A DNA stretch of 64,000 nucleotides from assembly GCA_902470695.1 (NCBI GenBank), contig CABRHH010000010.1:16909-80908 (forward strand), given 5' to 3'. A program made the position numbers and the translations under genes. Shown here one piece after another: positions 8,658 through 16,813 of the stretch. Numbering within the stretch: position 1 is the first letter of the stretch; the number at the start of each line of letters is the position of its first letter. The notes below the pieces were generated by a model, which saw only the letters and a program-made list of their open reading frames with translations, did not search any database and was not told the origin of the DNA. The stretch is from an uncultured Collinsella sp. Its GTDB lineage: Bacteria; Actinomycetota; Coriobacteriia; Coriobacteriales; Coriobacteriaceae.

Positions 8658-9449
8658 TTACGCGATGTGGCCCAAGAAATCGCGCGTGCGCTCGGATTTC
8701 GGATGGTCGAAGACCGCCTCGGGCGTGCCTTGCTCGACGATCACGCCGCCGTCCATGAAAATCACGCGGTCGGCCACCTCGCGGGCAAAGCGCATCTCGT
8801 GGGTCACCACGATCATGGTCATGCCGCCCTGGGCCAGGTCGCGCATGACAGCCAGCACATCGCGCACCAGCTCGGGATCGAGCGCGCTGGTGGCTTCGTC
8901 GAACAGCATGACGTGCGGATTCATGGCCAGGGCGCGCGCGATCGCCACGCGCTGCTGCTGGCCGCCGGACAGCTGGGAGGGCATGAAGTCCACGCGGTCG
9001 GCAAGACCGACCTTGGCGAGCTCCTCCACGGCGATGCGCTCAGCCTCCTCCTTGCTGCGCTTGAGCACCTTTTGCTGCGCGATCATGACGTTGCGCTTGG
9101 CAGACAGATGCGGGAACAGGTTGAACTGCTGAAACACCATGCCCAGGTGCGTGCGGACCTCGTTGATGTCCACACCCTTGGCCGTGATATCGGTGCCCTC
9201 GACAATCACCTGGCCCGCGGTGGGCTCCTCGAGCAGGTTCACGCAGCGCAGCATGGTGGACTTGCCCGAGCCCGAAGGCCCCAGCACCACGACCACCTCA
9301 CCGCGGTGCACATCCAGGTCGATACCGCGCAGCACCACGTTATCGCCGTAGCTCTTCTGCAGCCCGCAGATGCGCACGACGGGCTCCTCGGCAACAGGCG
9401 GCATCGTTCCCTGTCCGCCGGTGGTCTTATCGTCCATATCGGTTTCCAT
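8658..9449 (-). CDS. polar amino-acid ABC transporter ATP-binding protein
   Basis: A 263-residue ATPase of the GlnQ/HisP type. Walker A is GPSGSGKST (about residues 57-65), the Q-loop lies in MVFQQFNLFPHL, the ABC signature is LSGGQQQR, Walker B is VMLFDEATSALDPE, and the switch His is in VVTHEMRFA. It powers the importer formed with the permease encoded 12 bp upstream and the binding protein before that. The ATG at 9449 follows GGAGG by six bases. The first 20 residues are a short acidic extension beyond the usual start of the family. Confidence 0.93.
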   Translation of the reverse strand: METDMDDKTTGGQGTMPPVAEEPVVRICGLQKSYGDNVVLRGIDLDVHRGEVVVVLGPSGSGKSTMLRCVNLLEEPTAGQVIVEGTDITAKGVDINEVRTHLGMVFQQFNLFPHLSAKRNVMIAQQKVLKRSKEEAERIAVEELAKVGLADRVDFMPSQLSGGQQQRVAIARALAMNPHVMLFDEATSALDPELVRDVLAVMRDLAQGGMTMIVVTHEMRFAREVADRVIFMDGGVIVEQGTPEAVFDHPKSERTRDFLGHIA

Positions 9450-9461
9450 ATCGATCCTCCC

Positions 9462-10841
9462 CTACAGCCCGGCGATGTGATCGGGCGGCGTGGCCACCAC
9501 CGTACCGGCGCTCTTCAACGGCTTCTTCGACACGCGGGCACTTCCGGACGAGCGACCCGTGAGATGTGCCTCGAGCATGCTCACCAGGCGCGCCAGCGGC
9601 AGCGTGACCACCAGGTAGAACAGGGCGGCCACCACGTACGGCGTGATGGAGCCCGTCGTTGCCACGATCGTCTTGGCATACATGACGATCTCCATGACAC
9701 CCACCGCCGCCAGAAGCGAGGTGTCCTTGTACAGCAGGATGAACTCGCTAGTAAGCGTGGGGATGACATTGCGGAACGTCTGGGGCACGATGATCGACAC
9801 CATCGTCTGCACGCCGCTCATACCCAGCGAGCGCGCTGCCTCGGCCTGCCCGCGCGGGATGGACTGGATGCCGGCACGGAAGATCTCGCACAGATAGGCC
9901 GCCGAGTTCATCGCCATCACGATCACACCGAGCGGATAGTTGTCGATGTTGACACCCGCGAGCGGCAGGCCGAAAAATGCGATGTAAATCTGCAGGAACG
10001 CCGGCGTGCCGCGGATGAGGTTCACGTACACGCTCGCGAGCGCGCGCAGCAGGCGCGACTTAGAGATGCGCATGAGCGCGAACAGGAAGCCGAACGGAAT
10101 GGCCAGCGGAAACGCCACAACCACGATGGCCACCGCCATCAAAAAGCCGGAGAAGATCACCGGCAGGCTGCTCACGATCAGCAGCGGGTTGAAGAACAGG
10201 CGCAAAAACGCGTTGTCGTTCCACGCCTGCACCCATGCCTGCCCCTCCAGGAAGGTCTCGATCTTGTCGAGCATGGTCACGCCGGTGATCTTGACCGCGG
10301 GAATGCCGGACACCTCGTGCTCGGAGCCATCGGCCAAGGTGTAGGCACCCTCCAGCTGCATGGAGCCGCCCTGCTCGGGGAACACCACGCCGTAGACCTC
10401 GACGCGGAAGTATCGACCAGCCGGGGCCGCCGCGGGGAACTCCAGCGTGAGCGTTTGGCCCTTTTGCTCGATCGTGGGCTTGATGAACTCACGCTCCATC
10501 AAGTCCTCACCCGACAGCATGGTGACGCGCAGATCGTCGGTGGTGTAGGTGGTGCCAGCCGGCAGCGTCAGCGACAGCCCGGCGACCGCCTCGTCATCGG
10601 CCGCCTGGACCTCCCAGGTCAGGCGCGTCTCCGTACCGCCCATGACGTCGCTGCCGGTATCGGCGTTCGGCTGCGCGGTGAGCTTCGCCACCTCGAGCGC
10701 ACAGGCAGGCGCAGGCAGCGCCGCCATGCCTGCCGATGCGAGCAGCACGGCCGCTGCCACCGCGAGCGCCGCGCGGCGGACGCGTCGGGCCGGTGCCCCG
10801 AGCACGCGTTGCCACACCGCCGTCGCCGTATCGTTCTTCAT
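9462..10841 (-). CDS. amino-acid ABC permease with extra N-terminal extracytoplasmic domain
   Basis: A 459-residue fusion. Residues 1-48 look like a signal peptide ending in PAPACA. Residues 49-215 form a beta-rich domain (LTWEVQAADDEAVAGLSLTL, LTLEFPAAAPAGRYFRVEVY) that does not resemble a solute-binding domain. From about residue 235 a normal HisM/GlnP-type permease follows, with about five membrane segments and the EAA loop AAYLCEIFRAGIQSIPRGQA...AARSLGMS. A usual permease of this family has about 220 aa. The domain probably sits outside the membrane and may help dock the binding protein; this is inference. ATG 10841 is preceded by GAGGAGGT. It lies between the ATPase and binding-protein genes. 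Confidence 0.85.
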   Translation of the reverse strand: MKNDTATAVWQRVLGAPARRVRRAALAVAAAVLLASAGMAALPAPACALEVAKLTAQPNADTGSDVMGGTETRLTWEVQAADDEAVAGLSLTLPAGTTYTTDDLRVTMLSGEDLMEREFIKPTIEQKGQTLTLEFPAAAPAGRYFRVEVYGVVFPEQGGSMQLEGAYTLADGSEHEVSGIPAVKITGVTMLDKIETFLEGQAWVQAWNDNAFLRLFFNPLLIVSSLPVIFSGFLMAVAIVVVAFPLAIPFGFLFALMRISKSRLLRALASVYVNLIRGTPAFLQIYIAFFGLPLAGVNIDNYPLGVIVMAMNSAAYLCEIFRAGIQSIPRGQAEAARSLGMSGVQTMVSIIVPQTFRNVIPTLTSEFILLYKDTSLLAAVGVMEIVMYAKTIVATTGSITPYVVAALFYLVVTLPLARLVSMLEAHLTGRSSGSARVSKKPLKSAGTVVATPPDHIAGL

Positions 10842-10950
10842 TGCCTTGACCTCCTCGGTCCTCATTCAACACACGGCCCCGATGGAGCCGCGAAGACGCA
10901 CCGCGCGGATGCGCCTTCGCGAGCCCAGCGGACGCAGCCCCCCTCGCACA

Positions 10951-10996
10951 GCCTGCGCGCCCGCCGGTGAGTCGCACAGACGGCGGGCGCGCAGGC
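10951..10996 (-). terminator. 16-bp stem hairpin between binding-protein and permease genes
   Basis: A perfect 16-bp inverted repeat (10951-10966 with 10981-10996, starting gcctgcgcgc) lies 20 bp past the stop codon of the solute-binding lipoprotein gene and ahead of the permease gene. It lacks a T run. A hairpin in this place commonly protects the upstream message or lowers read-through, so that the binding protein is made in excess over the permease. Confidence 0.6.
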
Positions 10997-11015
10997 ATAT
11001 GCAGCGTAGGGGATG

Positions 11016-11849
11016 CTACTTGATGTTGTACTTGGTCATCAGCTCGTCGATGGTGCCGTCGTCGGTGAGCTCCTTCAGGGCCTCGTTGATCTTCTTGGTG
11101 AGGCCGGGGTTGTCCTTGCTCACCGCGATCGCGTACTCCTCACCCGTGGAGATCTGCTTGATGACGTGCTCGTTGGTGTAGGCGCCCGCAACCATCTGCG
11201 CGGCCATGGAGCGGTTGGTCACCACCGCGTCGGCTTGATCGGACTGGACGGCGGCGAAGCAGTCGGTGGCGTTCTTGAACGGGACGATCACGGCGTTCGG
11301 GAAGTTCTCCTTCGCGAAGCTCTCCGCCGTGGAGCCGGACTGGACCGCGATCTTGGTGGCGGAGTCGTTCAGCACGTCCTCGTAGTTGTCGGCGGTGATG
11401 GAGGTGTCGTCGGCCATGGTCACGATCGCCTGGTCGTCCATGTAGTAGGAGTCAGTGAAGTCGACTTCCTTCTCACGTGCCGGCGTGACGGTGATGGAGG
11501 CGACACCCACGTCGTATTTGGTGCCGCTCGAGATACCCGGCAGGATCGAGTCGAAGTCGACGCTCTCGTACTGGACCTCGAGCCCGAGCTTATCGGCGAT
11601 CGCGGCCGCAAGCTCCACGTCGAAGCCCTTGAACTCGCCGTCCTCCATATACTCGAACGGCTCGTAGTCGGCCGAGGTGCCCACGACCAGCTTGCCGTCG
11701 GAAATCAGCGAGTAGTCATCGGAGCTTCCCGACGACGAGCTGCTCTGGCTCGAACCCGCCGAGCTGTTCGTGCCGCCGCATCCGGTGAGCGCGAGCGCGC
11801 CGACCATCGCCGCCGATGCCGCCATCGTGCCAAGATACTTCATCTTCAT
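11016..11849 (-). CDS. polar amino-acid ABC transporter substrate-binding lipoprotein
   Basis: A 277-residue family 3 solute-binding protein. The signal has a lipobox LTGC with Cys at residue 24, followed by a Ser/Gly-rich linker (about residues 25-50). Core motifs are LVVGTSADYEPFEYMEDGEFKG (split here only for reading; residues about 57-78), DVELAAAIADKLG, and YDVGVASITVTPAREKEVDF, with TDSYYMDDQAI and a conserved terminal region ending MTKYNIK. It captures an amino acid outside the cell and delivers it to the permease. ATG 11849 follows GGAAAGGA. The exact amino acid cannot be read from the sequence. Confidence 0.92.
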   Translation of the reverse strand: MKMKYLGTMAASAAMVGALALTGCGGTNSSAGSSQSSSSSGSSDDYSLISDGKLVVGTSADYEPFEYMEDGEFKGFDVELAAAIADKLGLEVQYESVDFDSILPGISSGTKYDVGVASITVTPAREKEVDFTDSYYMDDQAIVTMADDTSITADNYEDVLNDSATKIAVQSGSTAESFAKENFPNAVIVPFKNATDCFAAVQSDQADAVVTNRSMAAQMVAGAYTNEHVIKQISTGEEYAIAVSKDNPGLTKKINEALKELTDDGTIDELMTKYNIK

Positions 11850-11907
11850 GGTGCAATCCTTTCCCCGTTGGGTCCGTCTCCTCTGCAAGCGCGATTGCCT
11901 GCCAAGG

Positions 11908-11913
11908 ATTATA
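11908..11913 (-). promoter_or_regulatory. -10 element for the amino-acid importer operon
   Basis: A perfect TATAAT on the minus strand lies about 60 nt upstream of the binding-protein start, inside a locally AT-rich divergent region (11900-12000). The best -35 is poor (GGGACT, 16 bp away), so the promoter may depend on an activator or on flanking contacts. Confidence 0.4.
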
Positions 11914-12059
11914 CGTAAACTCGTATCTGAGTCCCCTATTTCTTGAAAATATTTCTTCTGTGTTACAACCACATGCATACTTTAAGCTAAATGTTGCATA
12001 CTACTCTAGCGAAGAAAAGTGCTCGATCTGATGGACAGACCCCCTCTGAACAGGGCAAC

Positions 12060-12090
12060 TTGACCTTGAGTGCACTCCAGGCGCTATCCT
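12060..12090 (+). promoter_or_regulatory. MerR-type promoter, 19-bp spacer with dyad operator
   Basis: TTGACC (12060-12065) and TATCCT (12085-12090) are separated by 19 bp instead of 17. The spacer region contains the dyad CCTTGAGTGCACTCCAGG (12064-12081), palindromic except for one pair. A long spacer filled by a palindrome is the hallmark of promoters activated by MerR-family regulators, which untwist the DNA to bring the elements into phase. It lies 50 bp upstream of the ABC exporter gene. No merR-like gene is in the window, so the regulator must be elsewhere. Confidence 0.75.
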
Positions 12091-12139
12091 TGATGAACGT
12101 TCAACCATGCAATAGGCACGTATCCGAGGGAGATGGAAT

Positions 12140-13945
12140 ATGTTGCAGCGAAACGTCGCGAAACTCGAAAAGCCCGCCATCAGACGAACCCTGCAGCGGT
12201 TTTGGGACGTCACGAGGCTCGTCCCCGGCGCCGCCGCGCTCGCGGTTATCACGTCGGTGGCGTATGTGGCGCTGCTCACCTATGTCAATACCTGGATGAT
12301 GGGCCTGATTGTGGACCGCGTGCAGGCCGCCCCCGTCGCGCCCGAAGACGTGTGGGAGGTCTTCGGCCCCTACATCGCGGGGCTGCTGATCGTCAACGCC
12401 GTTGGGCAGGCCTGCTCCAAGCTGCAGGACTACGCCGTCTACAAGCTGGAGATCAACGGCAACTACCACCTGGCCCGCACCTGCTTTAACACCTTGTCGA
12501 ACCAGTCGATGACCTTCCACACCAGCCGGTTCGGCGGTGCGCTCGTCAGCCAGACGAGCAAATTCATGAGCGGCTACACCCAGATGGTCGACGTGGTGGT
12601 CTACTCGCTGATCCCCACCGTGGCGAGCACCGTGTGCACCATCGTGGCGCTTGTCCCCGTGGTCCCCAGCTACGTTGCCGTGCTGGCCGTCATGCTCGTG
12701 GCCTATGTGGTCATCGCCACGCGCATGTACCGCCGCATCCTACCGCTGGCCACCGCCACCGCCACCGCGCAGAACAAGCTATCGGGCATCCTGTCCGACG
12801 CCGTCACCAACATCCTCGCCGTCAAGACCTGCGGGCGCGAGGACTACGAGCGCGCACTGTTCAACGAGGCGGATACCCAGGCTATGCAGGCCGAATCGCG
12901 CAGCATGCGCGCCACGATGCAGCGCGGCTTCACCACCAGTGCGCTCATCACCGTCATCATGTTCATCGTGTCGATCTTCGTGGCGGGCGGCAACGCCTGG
13001 TTCGGCATCTCGGCGGGCACGCTTGTCATGATGTTCACCTACACCTACCAGCTCACCATGCGCTTCAACTACATCAACTCCATGATGCAGCGCATGAACC
13101 GCGCCATCGGCGACGCGAGCGAGATGGCCCGCATCCTCGATGAGCCGCGCCTGGTAGAGGATGCCCCGGGCGCGCCGGAGCTCGCGGTGCGCCGCGGAGA
13201 GATCGACTTCGAGCACCTGGGCTTCGCCTACGCCGATGCGGCCGCCGGCGACACCGTGTTCGACGACCTCACCCTGCACATCGAGGCGGGCCAGCGCGTG
13301 GGCCTGGTGGGGCGCTCCGGCTCCGGCAAGACGACCCTCACCAAACTGCTGCTGCGCCTGTCCGACGTGCAGGACGGGCACGTGCTCGTGGACGGCCAGG
13401 ATATCAGCGCCTGCACGCAGCAGAGCCTGCGGCGCCAGATCGCCTACGTACCGCAGGAGGCGCTGCTGTTCCACCGCAGCATCCGCGAGAACATCGCCTA
13501 CGGGCGCCCCGACGCCACCGACGAGCAGATCAGGCAGGCTGCCGCGCAGGCCAACGCGCTCGAGTTCATCGATCGCATGCCCGCCGGGCTCGACACCATG
13601 GTGGGAGAGCGCGGCGTGAAGCTCTCCGGCGGCCAGCGGCAGCGCATCGCCATCGCACGCGCCATCCTCGCCGACGCCCCGATCCTGGTCCTCGACGAGG
13701 CCACCAGCGCGCTCGACTCCGAAAGCGAAGCGCTCGTGCAGGACGCGCTCGAGAACCTCATGCGCGGCCGCACCTCGATCGTGGTGGCGCACCGCCTGTC
13801 AACGGTGGCAGCGCTCGACCGCATCGTGGTGCTCGATGAGGGGCGGGTCGTGGAAGATGGCACGCATGCCGAGCTGAGTCAGGCCGGAGGCGCCTATGCC
13901 GCCCTCTGGAGCCGCCAGACCGGCGCGTTTTTGGAAACGGAGTAG
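12140..13945 (+). CDS. ABC exporter, fused membrane and ATPase domains
   Basis: A 601-residue half-transporter of the MsbA/LmrA type. The N-terminal membrane domain (about residues 15-330) has six predicted helices. The ATPase domain shows Walker A GRSGSGKTTLTKLL (about residue 391), Q-loop AYVPQEALLF, signature LSGGQRQRIAIARAIL, Walker B PILVLDEATSALDSE, and H-loop VVAHRLS. It should form a homodimer, or a heterodimer with a subunit encoded elsewhere, and pump drugs, lipids or peptides outward. The ATG at 12140 follows GAGGGAGA. The MerR-type promoter suggests induction by a toxic compound that is also a substrate. Confidence 0.9.
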   Translation: MLQRNVAKLEKPAIRRTLQRFWDVTRLVPGAAALAVITSVAYVALLTYVNTWMMGLIVDRVQAAPVAPEDVWEVFGPYIAGLLIVNAVGQACSKLQDYAVYKLEINGNYHLARTCFNTLSNQSMTFHTSRFGGALVSQTSKFMSGYTQMVDVVVYSLIPTVASTVCTIVALVPVVPSYVAVLAVMLVAYVVIATRMYRRILPLATATATAQNKLSGILSDAVTNILAVKTCGREDYERALFNEADTQAMQAESRSMRATMQRGFTTSALITVIMFIVSIFVAGGNAWFGISAGTLVMMFTYTYQLTMRFNYINSMMQRMNRAIGDASEMARILDEPRLVEDAPGAPELAVRRGEIDFEHLGFAYADAAAGDTVFDDLTLHIEAGQRVGLVGRSGSGKTTLTKLLLRLSDVQDGHVLVDGQDISACTQQSLRRQIAYVPQEALLFHRSIRENIAYGRPDATDEQIRQAAAQANALEFIDRMPAGLDTMVGERGVKLSGGQRQRIAIARAILADAPILVLDEATSALDSESEALVQDALENLMRGRTSIVVAHRLSTVAALDRIVVLDEGRVVEDGTHAELSQAGGAYAALWSRQTGAFLETE

Positions 13946-13959
13946 AACCTCTACGGACC

Positions 13960-13996
13960 GCGCTGCGCGGGCGCTCCCCATCCGCCCGCGCAGCGC
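13960..13996 (+). terminator. 14-bp stem hairpin after the ABC exporter
   Basis: GCGCTGCGCGGGCG (13960-13973) pairs perfectly with 13983-13996 around a nine-base loop, 14 nt after the exporter stop codon. No T run follows, so it may be a factor-assisted end or a stabilising 3' stem. Confidence 0.55.
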
Positions 13997-14024
13997 TTCG
14001 GGCCGCACGCATGCGCTGCATATG

Positions 14025-14059
14025 CAAAAGCGGCCCGGAACGCGATGTTCCGGGCCGCT
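14025..14059 (-). terminator. intrinsic terminator after tRNA-Cys
   Basis: A 13-bp perfect stem (14029-14041 with 14047-14059, agcggcccggaac) lies 10 nt past the tRNA-Cys 3' end on the minus strand. It is followed by TTTTGC, which makes a reasonable Rho-independent terminator. Confidence 0.7.
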
Positions 14060-14069
14060 GTGCGCGCTA

Positions 14070-14143
14070 TGGAGGCGGCTCCCGGATTCGAACCGGGGGT
14101 AAAGGCTTTGCAGGCCTCTGCCTTACCACTTGGCCAAGCCGCC
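14070..14143 (-). tRNA. tRNA-Cys (GCA)
   Basis: The full cloverleaf is present on the minus strand. The acceptor stem is GGCGGCT/AGCCGCC with discriminator U, as expected for Cys. The D arm is GGCCAAGTGGTAAGGC, the anticodon loop CTGCAAA gives GCA, and the T arm contains GGTTCGAATCC. The 3' CCA is encoded (14070-14072). It lies just downstream of tRNA-Gly in the same direction. Confidence 0.97.
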
Positions 14144-14147
14144 GTAG

Positions 14148-14178
14148 AAGAAAAAGGCCGATTTTTCAACCGGCCTTT
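14148..14178 (-). terminator. terminator-like hairpin between tRNA-Gly and tRNA-Cys
   Basis: On the minus strand AAAGGCCG...CGGCCTTT (stem 14153-14160 with 14171-14178) is followed by a T run. It starts nine nt past the tRNA-Gly 3' end and ends just before the tRNA-Cys 5' end. It looks like an intrinsic terminator inside a two-tRNA transcript, so it either lowers tRNA-Cys output or serves as a processing stem. Confidence 0.6.
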
Positions 14179-14187
14179 AACATGCAA

Positions 14188-14263
14188 TGGAGCGGACAAC
14201 GGGGCTCGAACCCGCGACCCCAACCTTGGCAAGGTTGTGCTCTACCAACTGAGCCATGTCCGC
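14188..14263 (-). tRNA. tRNA-Gly (GCC)
   Basis: Cloverleaf on the minus strand. The acceptor is GCGGACA paired with TGTCCGC and discriminator U, the D arm is GGCTCAGTTGGTAGAGC, the anticodon stem-loop around TTGCCAA gives anticodon GCC, and the T arm contains GGTTCGAACCC. The encoded CCA is at 14188-14190. A promoter lies just upstream. Confidence 0.97.
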
Positions 14264-14276
14264 TTGGCGAGAAAGT

Positions 14277-14305
14277 AATATACGCGAATGTTGGGGGGCA
14301 TGCAA
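14277..14305 (-). promoter_or_regulatory. promoter for tRNA-Gly/tRNA-Cys
   Basis: On the minus strand TTGCAT (14300-14305) and TATATT (14277-14282) are exactly 17 bp apart. The -10 ends 14 nt before the mature 5' end of tRNA-Gly, which fits a short tRNA leader. Confidence 0.6.
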
Positions 14306-14456
14306 GCCTTCTTTCAAACTTTTTTTCGCCAAACCGGTAAAATAGTGGAGTCGTTTAGAAAAAGAGCAGGTAGAGGGTGCATCATTGGTTTGAGATTCCC
14401 TCAAACTTTTTTCGTTCCCACCTTGTCTTGTCCCCCTCGCCACCCGAAAGGCACTT

Positions 14457-15380
14457 GTGTTCCACATCGTTGTTCTCATAGTGGCCACCCTCCTGGCGGG
14501 CCGCGGCCTCATTTGGATCGTGCAGCGCCTCCACGACCGCAACGGGTTCGGGCGCTCGTTTCGACACCTCATGGCAACCGGGGCGCTCAGCGTAAGCATC
14601 TACGAGGGGGCCACCTGGCGCACCGTCAGCTTCTTCGGCAAAAAGCACCTGCGCTCCATCATCGCCCGCGATCAGCGCCGCGTCATCCGCCAGCACAAAG
14701 CCGCCCTGCGCGAGGCCTTCCTGGACAGCTGCACGCCGACCCCGTACCACTACACGATCATCTTCCTGATCGCCTCGGTGCTGGGTCTGGTTATCGAGAC
14801 TGCCTACACCCTGCTCATGTTCGGCGTCCTGGAAAGCCGCGTGGGCCTGGTGTGGGGCCCGTTCTCGCCGCTCTACGGCGCGGGAGCCGTCCTGCTCACC
14901 GCAACCCTCTGGCATCTTCGCAAACGCCCGTGGTGGATCATATTCGGCGTCTCGGCGCTTTTGGGCGGCATCCTCGAGCAGACGACCGGCTGGGGCATGG
15001 AGCGGTTCATGCATGCACAGTCCTGGACCTATCTGGGCCTGCCCGACCACCTCACCCAATGGGTGGCAGTGCGGTTCCTGCTCATGTGGGGGCTGATCGG
15101 CCTGGCGTGGTGCCGCCTCATCATGCCCGAGCTCATCTACCGCATTGGACGCCCGAGCAGCTCCCGCCAGCCCGTCCTGGTGGCGCTCGTGGCGGCGTTG
15201 CTGCTGCTCGACATCCTGATCACCATCCTGAGCTTCTACCGCGCCGGGCAGCGCGCCCACAACATCCCACCGCGCAATCCCCTTGAGGCCTACGTGGACA
15301 CGCATTTCGACGATCGCTTCATGGCCGAGACCTTCGAGAACATGCGCTTCGGTGAGCCCCTGCCGCCAGCGAGCCGATAG
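14457..15380 (+). CDS. CmpB-like putative ABC transporter permease
   Basis: A 307-residue membrane protein with an N-terminal anchor (about residues 1-22) and about five further helices (about 97-255). The stretch LGLVIETAYTLLMFGVLE, followed by GLVWGPFSPLYGAGAVLL and GGILEQTTGWGMERF, matches the ABC_trans_CmpB family (PF06541), found widely in Firmicutes and Coriobacteriia. The family name is historic; no ATPase partner is adjacent and the transport role is unproven. The C-terminal 45 residues are cytoplasmic or extracellular and polar. GTG 14457 follows GAAAGG. After the stop, two similar GC-rich hairpin segments (near 15430 and 15510) precede tRNA-Val. Confidence 0.75.
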   Translation: MFHIVVLIVATLLAGRGLIWIVQRLHDRNGFGRSFRHLMATGALSVSIYEGATWRTVSFFGKKHLRSIIARDQRRVIRQHKAALREAFLDSCTPTPYHYTIIFLIASVLGLVIETAYTLLMFGVLESRVGLVWGPFSPLYGAGAVLLTATLWHLRKRPWWIIFGVSALLGGILEQTTGWGMERFMHAQSWTYLGLPDHLTQWVAVRFLLMWGLIGLAWCRLIMPELIYRIGRPSSSRQPVLVALVAALLLLDILITILSFYRAGQRAHNIPPRNPLEAYVDTHFDDRFMAETFENMRFGEPLPPASR

Positions 15381-15556
15381 CGACCCGGGCGTCGCCTCGG
15401 CGCCGCATCGTCCAAGGCCCGCCGGCAACCGGGGCCCGCAGGCGACCGGCCCCACGGCTAAAGGATTCCAGAACACAGTGCGGCACATTGCGCTGAGGTT
15501 GAAACTGTAGGGGCCCCGCAGGCGACCGGGGCTTCAAAAATCTTTGAAATTGCCCC

Positions 15557-15585
15557 TTGCGGCAGCCGGGCGGCTCCGGTATAGT
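15557..15585 (+). promoter_or_regulatory. promoter for tRNA-Val
   Basis: TTGCGG (15557-15562) and TATAGT (15580-15585) are 17 bp apart, ending 29 nt before the tRNA-Val 5' end. The -10 is good and the -35 moderate. Confidence 0.6.
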
Positions 15586-15614
15586 AACTTCTGCGCGCAA
15601 GGCGCACCCTGAAC

Positions 15615-15689
15615 GGGCGATTAGCTCAGGGGGAGAGCGCTTCCCTGACACGGAAGAGGTCACAAGTTCAAATCTTGTATCGCCCACCA
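15615..15689 (+). tRNA. tRNA-Val (GAC)
   Basis: The acceptor is GGGCGAT/ATCGCCC with discriminator A and an encoded CCA (15687-15689). The D arm is AGCTCAGGGGGAGAGCG, the anticodon loop CTGACAC gives GAC, and the T arm is AAGTTCAAATCTT. The T-loop sequence TTCAAAT is standard. Confidence 0.97.
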
Positions 15690-15697
15690 CGAATTGC

Positions 15698-15727
15698 AAC
15701 CCGAGAGCTTCGGCTTTCGGGTTTTTT
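15698..15727 (+). terminator. intrinsic terminator after tRNA-Val
   Basis: AACCCGAGAGC (15698-15708), a TTCG loop, its complement to 15721 with one G-T pair, then six T residues. This is the textbook layout, nine nt past the tRNA. Confidence 0.92.
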
Positions 15728-16047
15728 CTTATATGAGCCCCTTGCCGTCTTGGTGTCCGAATGCCCGACCGCCCAGCCATCGTCGCTCGGACCTCGTGCA
15801 TGCAAGCTATCGGCCGCAGGGCGGGCAGGATCAGCCTCCGAGCCGTCGGCACCCGCCTATGCGACTCGCCGGGTGCTAGCGCCCATCCATGCGGCCACAG
15901 CAGCGCCGAGAGACGCCGCGCGGGCTTCCAGGACCGCTCCATCCCAGCCCGGCTGCAGCCCCGATTCCGCGGCCTTCAGGCACGCACAACCCCATCTCGC
16001 GCCTGGGCTTCCAGGCCCACAACAGCCGCCGCAGCTGCCCCGCTTCC
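15728..16047. other. 320-bp region without a gene
   Basis: Between the tRNA-Val terminator and the convergent STAS-HATPase gene I see no convincing gene on either strand. Pieces such as GGGCTTCCAGG recur (near 15927 and 16007), which suggests a very degraded tandem repeat of the kind seen elsewhere in the window, but the period is not clear. Confidence 0.4.
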
Positions 16048-16785
16048 CTACTCTGCGCGGCCGATCAGCTTGATGAGACGCACGAGCGTGCCCGGGCCGT
16101 CGTCACGGCGGCGCACCTCCACGCTGTCCACCAGCAGCCGCATCAGGCGAATCCCCCGCCCGCGCTCCTGCGTGGGCGCCGGCTCCTCGCCCGCCGCCAG
16201 CTCGAATCCCTCGCCGCAGTCGCGCACCTCGATGACCACGCGGTCGGCATAGGCGTGCAGCGTCACCGTGCACCCGCAGGCATCGCACGCATGGTCGTAC
16301 GCGTTCGAGAGCGCCTCTCCCACCGCCAGCGCCGTGTCGAAACACGCCTCGCGCGTGATCGGCAAGCCCGAAAGCAGCTCGGCCACCCGATGCCGGTAAC
16401 CCGCCAGATGCTCCATGCCGGGGCGCACCACGAAGCTCTTGCTCCACTTCGGCAGCTCATTGGGCGCAAGCACCGGCACGGACGGCCTGTCGGTGGTCGA
16501 AACATGAAGCACCTCGATCAGACGCGCGATCTGGATGAAGCGCGCCACGAACGGGGAGGCGTTCACGAGCGATAGCAGCCCGTCACGTCGCAGCAGCTCG
16601 CGGGCGCGCGTGAGCAGAAACGCCAGCCCCGTGGAGTCGATGAAGGTGACGTTTTGGCAGTTCACCAGCACGCGGCGCACCCCGGAGGCAATCAGGGCGT
16701 CAAGCTGCGTGCGCAGCTGCGGCACCGTCGCGATGTCGATATCATGCGCGGGCGCGATCACGGCTATGTCATTCCACTCGTTCAT
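16048..16785 (-). CDS. STAS - HATPase_c fusion, anti-sigma regulatory protein
   Basis: A 245-residue protein joining two parts of the partner-switching system that are normally separate. Residues 1-105 form a STAS domain with VTFIDSTGLAFLL, which includes the Ser-Thr of the usual phosphorylation site. Residues 115-240 form a GHKL ATPase/kinase domain with GEALSNAYDHA (N box), VIEVRDCGEGF (G1) and GRGIRLMRLLVDSVEV (G2). In Bacillus RsbV and RsbW are distinct proteins that switch partners with a sigma factor. The PP2C phosphatase gene ends 28 bp upstream in the same operon and is the likely dephosphorylating partner. No sigma factor gene is adjacent. ATG 16785 was chosen for domain length; its ribosome binding site is weak. 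Confidence 0.87.
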   Translation of the reverse strand: MNEWNDIAVIAPAHDIDIATVPQLRTQLDALIASGVRRVLVNCQNVTFIDSTGLAFLLTRARELLRRDGLLSLVNASPFVARFIQIARLIEVLHVSTTDRPSVPVLAPNELPKWSKSFVVRPGMEHLAGYRHRVAELLSGLPITREACFDTALAVGEALSNAYDHACDACGCTVTLHAYADRVVIEVRDCGEGFELAAGEEPAPTQERGRGIRLMRLLVDSVEVRRRDDGPGTLVRLIKLIGRAE

Positions 16786-16813
16786 ACGCTCATGATTCCC
16801 CGCTGCGCGCACT

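Noticed and set aside
8622..10970. A 780-codon plus-strand frame opposite the amino-acid ABC genes
   Set aside because: It is antisense to the ATPase and permease genes, has no recognisable domain and has the composition of a frame shadow.
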